DNA from: Gallionellaceae bacterium
GTDB taxonomy: Bacteria; Pseudomonadota; Gammaproteobacteria; Burkholderiales; Gallionellaceae
Assembly: GCA_027448945.1 (NCBI GenBank)
Contig: DAIDMQ010000025.1
Coordinates: forward strand, 1 to 34,515
DNA length: 34,515 nucleotides
Direction of reading: 5' to 3'
The notes under the pieces are model-generated. The model had not been told where the DNA came from, did no database searches, and saw nothing but the letters and a program-made list of their open reading frames with translations. Every line of letters begins with the position of its first letter. Position 1 is the first letter of the stretch. The position numbers were made by a program, and so were the translations under genes. Below, one piece after another: positions 31,330 through 34,515 of the stretch.

Positions 31330-34074
31330 CTATAACTTCACTTCAAACCGCAGGTAATCAACCAGTCGTTTTGACTCCGTAACCTCGTCGTGTGGCAGCA
31401 ACAAGTATTTCCAAGGTTTAGTTCCGACCTCGACCGCATGCGCTGATGCATGCTGACACCAGCGCGCGGCAGAACTGGCTTTTGCCTGGGCTTCGTGTGT
31501 ATCCACGTCCGACCGCGCTTTAGTTTCCACCATATAAATGGTGCTATCCGTTTCAGCGACAAAGTCAGGAATGTACTCCGGCTGCTCAGTGCCCAGCTTG
31601 TAGTAGATCTGGAACTGTCCCTTCGCCGGTTTAAACCACTTCAATGCATCGCGCTCCAGGATGATGCAAAAACGACGTTCCGTGTCTGAGTCAAACTTCT
31701 GCAGGGGATACAGGCAACGCTCGAAGCCCCCAAACAGCATCTGCTTGATGCGGCTGGTTTCGGTGACCGTTTCACGGAAGTGATGCGCCGTCTGGCCTGC
31801 CGTTGCGGTGTAATTGCAGGGCTTCAACTCGGTGAAACCACGGCTCACTTGAACCTCATACTCGGTCGCCTGCTCCCAGAAGTGCGCCATCATCTGTGCG
31901 TGGATTTCCCGCGCGATCAGACGGCGATCCCGATCCAACACGCTACAGGCCTCGTCTTCCGAGAGGTAACCCAACAGATGCTGCACCATTTGACCAGCGA
32001 GGTCGTAAAGCAGGTCGGCGTGCGTGAAGTAATCGATGTCGTCGAAGTCAACCAGTGCGTGGACGATGTAGTCCTCCAGTCGAGCTTCCTTGATCCCCGC
32101 CTCTGACGCTAACGTGAACTGCTCGTTGGTGCGCAACATTTGTCCGACGATTTCGCGCTCGCCCGGTTGCAGATGCAACTGTCCCACATCCAATTTAAAC
32201 GGGTGAAAGCCCGTTGTGACCTCACCCGATGGAACTACGGCAATGCGCGGAATATCGATAGATTGCTGCACCACGATCTCAGTAGTCTTCGCCACCACTG
32301 CGGCCAGGTCGAGCTTACTACCGCCGTCATCGACACCGGCGAGCAAGCTGCCTTGCATAGGCTTCAACCGCTCAGTCACCTCGGCCAGAATTTCCTTCTG
32401 CACATCGGCGTTGAGCAGTGCGCTGCTGGTTGGCACCTGATCACGCTTGACCTCGTACCTGCCGATCACCTCCATCACGACACGCGCCGCCTGGCGTTCT
32501 GCATCAGTCGTAAATACGGGTGGGGGCTGCGTGGCTGCTTGGCTCGATCCGGCCCCACCAGTCACCGGTGTCATCGTCACCGTTGGCGCATCCGTCAACC
32601 CCAAGCGAGTCATCGCGCCCGAACCGACCTGTACGCTGACCTTTTTGTCGTCGGCACTCGGGGCTTCAAGAATCACCTGCTTCAGACGGATCGGCGAATC
32701 ACCACGGTTTACCTCGTCGATGATTTCCTGAAATTTGTCGTGGGCGACGATGTTCAAGCGATCCACAGTAGCCACACCCGTTCGCTTGCCATACGGCAAA
32801 CGCAAACCGCGTCCAATTGATTGTTCGATCAACGTGCGCGCATTCGCCGCGCGCAACGGCACGATGGTGTAGAGGTTAGTGACGTCCCAGCCTTCTTTCA
32901 GCATGTTGACGTGAATCACGATCTCGGTCGGCTCGTCCACACTTTCCACAGCCAGCAGACGAGCAATCATTTCCTCCTCTTCCGCGCCGGTGCGGCTGGA
33001 ATCAACCTGGATCACCTTGCCCCGGTAGCGTCCACCGTGGAAAGCTTCCGATTCTAGAAGCGCCAAAAGTTGCCCTGCATGTGTTGTATCGCGCGCAATG
33101 ACCAGCATGAAGGGCTTCACGACCTTGACACCGTTTTCGCGGGCGTAGGTCAGCAACTCCACCTTGGTGGTCTCGTGCAGGCGCACACCGTCTTCCAGCT
33201 TGGTTTTCTCAATGTCCTCTGGCGTGTGTGCTTTGGCGTCAAAGTTGCGCTGGGTAACAACCGCAGGCTCCTTCACGAACCCATCTTCCATGGCTCGCGC
33301 CAGTGGGTAATCCATCACCACGTTTTTGAATGGAACGGTTTTCCCGCTGCCTGCTTCTACAAACGGAGTCGCAGTCAACTCCAGCCCGAACAGGGGCTGC
33401 AGATCGTTGATCGACCGCACACCTGCACTGGCGCGGTAGCGATGCGACTCGTCCATCAGCAATACGAGGTCGGGTAGATTGGCTAGATGGTTAAAATAAC
33501 TATCTCCCAGCACTTCCTTCATCCGCTTGATGCGTGGCTCCTTGCCGCCACGCACTTCTGAATTGATCTTGGAAATATTGAAAATATTGATGCGCACGTC
33601 GTGCGCAAACCCCCTGGGTTGATCGTCCACCACGGCACCCGACTGATCGTAATTGTCGCCCGTGATGATCAGGGGCGATTGTTGTGCGAACTCGGCGATG
33701 CCCTTGAACACGTACTTGGGCGTATTGCGGGTGAAGTCGGCGATCAGCTTGTTGTAAATCGTCAGGTTGGGGGCCAGCACGAAGAAGTTGTTGATGCCGT
33801 GCGCCAGATGCAGATAGGAGATAAATGCCCCCATCAAGCGGGTCTTGCCCACGCCGGTCGCCAGAGCGAAGCACAGCGACGGAAACTCTCGCTCGAAGTC
33901 CTCCAACGTAGGGAATTCCGCCTTGAGGCTGGACAAGATAGACACCACGTCACGTTCGTGACCGAGCAGCTCCGGCGATGCGGCAAGCGCACGCACCAAA
34001 CGAGAGAGAGATTCCGCCTGAGGTGGGCGAAGAGACAGACGACCGGAAACGGCGTTCATAACGCGTGCATTCAT
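31330..34074 (-). CDS. res: Type III restriction endonuclease subunit Res (copy 2)
   Basis: The 914-aa Res has motif I ATGVGKTRL (72-80), DESH (208-211), LTATPF, HVNMLKEGWDVTNLY and IGRGLRLPYG. The C-terminal nuclease has D837 (PDF) and E850-x-K852 (ETK). Its motor closely matches copy 1 at 13990, including long identical blocks such as FEREFPSLCFALATGVGKTR. The copies differ most around residues 490-560 and at the N-terminus. No mod gene is present with it in the window; its partner may lie beyond the IS or it may use the other Mod. Its ATG overlaps the stop of the truncated upstream gene (ATGA), mirroring rhuM-res. Confidence 0.9.
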   Translation of the reverse strand: MNARVMNAVSGRLSLRPPQAESLSRLVRALAASPELLGHERDVVSILSSLKAEFPTLEDFEREFPSLCFALATGVGKTRLMGAFISYLHLAHGINNFFVLAPNLTIYNKLIADFTRNTPKYVFKGIAEFAQQSPLIITGDNYDQSGAVVDDQPRGFAHDVRINIFNISKINSEVRGGKEPRIKRMKEVLGDSYFNHLANLPDLVLLMDESHRYRASAGVRSINDLQPLFGLELTATPFVEAGSGKTVPFKNVVMDYPLARAMEDGFVKEPAVVTQRNFDAKAHTPEDIEKTKLEDGVRLHETTKVELLTYARENGVKVVKPFMLVIARDTTHAGQLLALLESEAFHGGRYRGKVIQVDSSRTGAEEEEMIARLLAVESVDEPTEIVIHVNMLKEGWDVTNLYTIVPLRAANARTLIEQSIGRGLRLPYGKRTGVATVDRLNIVAHDKFQEIIDEVNRGDSPIRLKQVILEAPSADDKKVSVQVGSGAMTRLGLTDAPTVTMTPVTGGAGSSQAATQPPPVFTTDAERQAARVVMEVIGRYEVKRDQVPTSSALLNADVQKEILAEVTERLKPMQGSLLAGVDDGGSKLDLAAVVAKTTEIVVQQSIDIPRIAVVPSGEVTTGFHPFKLDVGQLHLQPGEREIVGQMLRTNEQFTLASEAGIKEARLEDYIVHALVDFDDIDYFTHADLLYDLAGQMVQHLLGYLSEDEACSVLDRDRRLIAREIHAQMMAHFWEQATEYEVQVSRGFTELKPCNYTATAGQTAHHFRETVTETSRIKQMLFGGFERCLYPLQKFDSDTERRFCIILERDALKWFKPAKGQFQIYYKLGTEQPEYIPDFVAETDSTIYMVETKARSDVDTHEAQAKASSAARWCQHASAHAVEVGTKPWKYLLLPHDEVTESKRLVDYLRFEVKL

Positions 34075-34380
34075 ACGCCCCCCTCTTCTTGAGGTGCTTG
34101 CGCCGCATAGATTGTCAAGCGTAGTTCCATATCAGCGATATTTTCAAAGATCGGTCTACGTCCCGATAGTTGCTCACTTTCCTGGAGAATCACATCAACC
34201 CCGGCACCACGCCGATCCATCAAGTACTCTCGCCCTATCCCCTGTTCCTGCACCGGAAAGTAACGCGCAAACAAACTGGCAATTACTTCATTACGCGGCA
34301 TAGACATTGAACCCATCGACTCTACCGTCATCGAATTGGGCAATGCGCCAGGCGAATATATTTCCAGCCGATCAACAAAC
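34071..34380 (-). pseudogene. C-terminal remnant of an HATPase_c_4/AlbA-type ATP-binding protein, cut by the IS
   Basis: About 100 residues remain: FVDRLEIYSPGALPNSMTVE, then MPRNEVIASLFARYFPVQEQ and the end GRRPIFENIADMELRLTIYA. F-x-DRLEIxSPGxLPxGMT...RNxxIA is the C-terminal signature of the RecG-like HATPase_c_4 proteins that carry an N-terminal AlbA_2 (Schlafen-type) domain. The IS boundary at 34381 removes everything upstream. A frame can continue into the IS to an ATG at 34430, giving a 119-aa hybrid, but that is fortuitous. It ends by overlapping res as ATGA, so it was the gene before res in this operon. Confidence 0.75.
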
Positions 34381-34515
34381 TGACCTTCCCCCGAAAAATC
34401 GTCTTCCAATGGTGACGTAAAATTACGCACATATTGGAGATGAAGATGAAGAAGATACCGAAGCAGGCATATACCCCCGAATTCAGAGAATTGTCAGTCA
34501 AGCGAGTTCAGTCTG
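34381..34515 (+). mobile_element. Inner end of an IS3-family-like insertion sequence (right copy)
   Basis: This is the exact reverse complement of bases 6-140. The element starts at 34381 and runs off the window. It has cut an ATP-binding gene whose remnant abuts it. Both copies have the same end facing inward. Confidence 0.75.
34446..34515 (+). CDS. IS3-family transposase OrfA, N-terminal fragment (runs off window)
   Basis: The visible codons read MKKIPKQAYTPEFREL and on to RVQS, the same as the left copy. The ATG at 34446 is preferred to 34440 because GGAG ends at 34439. Only 23 codons are present, so intactness is unknown. Confidence 0.65.
   Translation, partial: MKKIPKQAYTPEFRELSVKRVQS

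Noticed and set aside
34071..34430. Intact 119-aa gene starting inside the IS
   Set aside because: Its first residues are IS sequence read in a chance frame; the conserved part is the tail of a much longer protein family.
1..34515. Terminal inverted repeats of a linear plasmid or phage
   Set aside because: The repeats are the start of an IS with a transposase frame running outward, and the left copy extends 5 bases further in the same frame. This fits IS copies, not replicon ends.
1..34515. CRISPR array or cas genes
   Set aside because: No regularly spaced repeats of 24-40 bases and no Cas-like protein were seen. The 11-bp TGCCCA series is far too short.

Overview
This window looks like part of an accessory genome island from a proteobacterium, most likely a beta- or gammaproteobacterium. 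GC is intermediate, good AGGAG-type ribosome sites are common, and the gene families (type III Res, RhuM, RadC, DUF3596-type integrase, GmrSD) are typical of such islands. No housekeeping gene, rRNA or tRNA was found, so genus cannot be assigned. Both window ends are the same 135 bp in perfect inverted orientation (6-140 and 34381-34515). Each is the start of an IS3-family-like element whose orfA runs outward. The window is therefore either an IS-bounded segment or an assembly contig that stops at a repeated IS.

Left arm (about 0.3-16.7 kb, all + strand). A small XRE regulator sits behind a cluster of palindromes and is followed by a decayed second XRE gene. Then come a SNF2-type helicase and a GHKL ATPase fused to a PD-(D/E)XK-like nuclease domain, followed by a Kiwa pair (kwaA, kwaB). 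Next are fragments of an older mod gene and of a DUF2130 gene. A WYL-like protein, a 71-aa protein and an SMC-like ATPase with a zinc hook and a possible HEPN-like C-terminal domain follow. The arm ends with a complete type III restriction-modification operon, mod-rhuM-res, whose genes overlap by 4 bases.

Middle (about 16.7-26.5 kb). This part is mobile-element material. It holds an orphan MraZ-like gene behind a near-consensus promoter, a small plasmid/ICE-type protein, a truncated C39-like gene and a RadC protein. It also holds a tyrosine recombinase, a DUF6876 protein and a double AAA ATPase. An integration module follows: terminator, four TGCCCA repeats at exactly 11-bp spacing, an XRE repressor, operator-like repeats, an excisionase-like protein, a DUF3596-type integrase, and a YhaM-like OB-HD protein overlapping the integrase end.

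Right arm (about 26.7-34.4 kb). A DUF488 gene converges on, and overlaps, an unrecognised 276-aa gene. The minus-strand genes, in transcription order, are an IS-truncated HATPase_c_4/AlbA-type gene, a second type III Res, a GmrSD-like DUF262-DUF1524 type IV restriction enzyme, and a membrane coiled-coil protein of unknown role. Several of these are known antiphage types (type III R-M, Kiwa, GmrSD). The rest (SNF2 + GHKL-nuclease, WYL/71-aa/SMC-ATPase, DUF488 pair, coiled-coil membrane protein) are candidate defence modules by association only. All functional calls come from reading the sequence; no database search was run.
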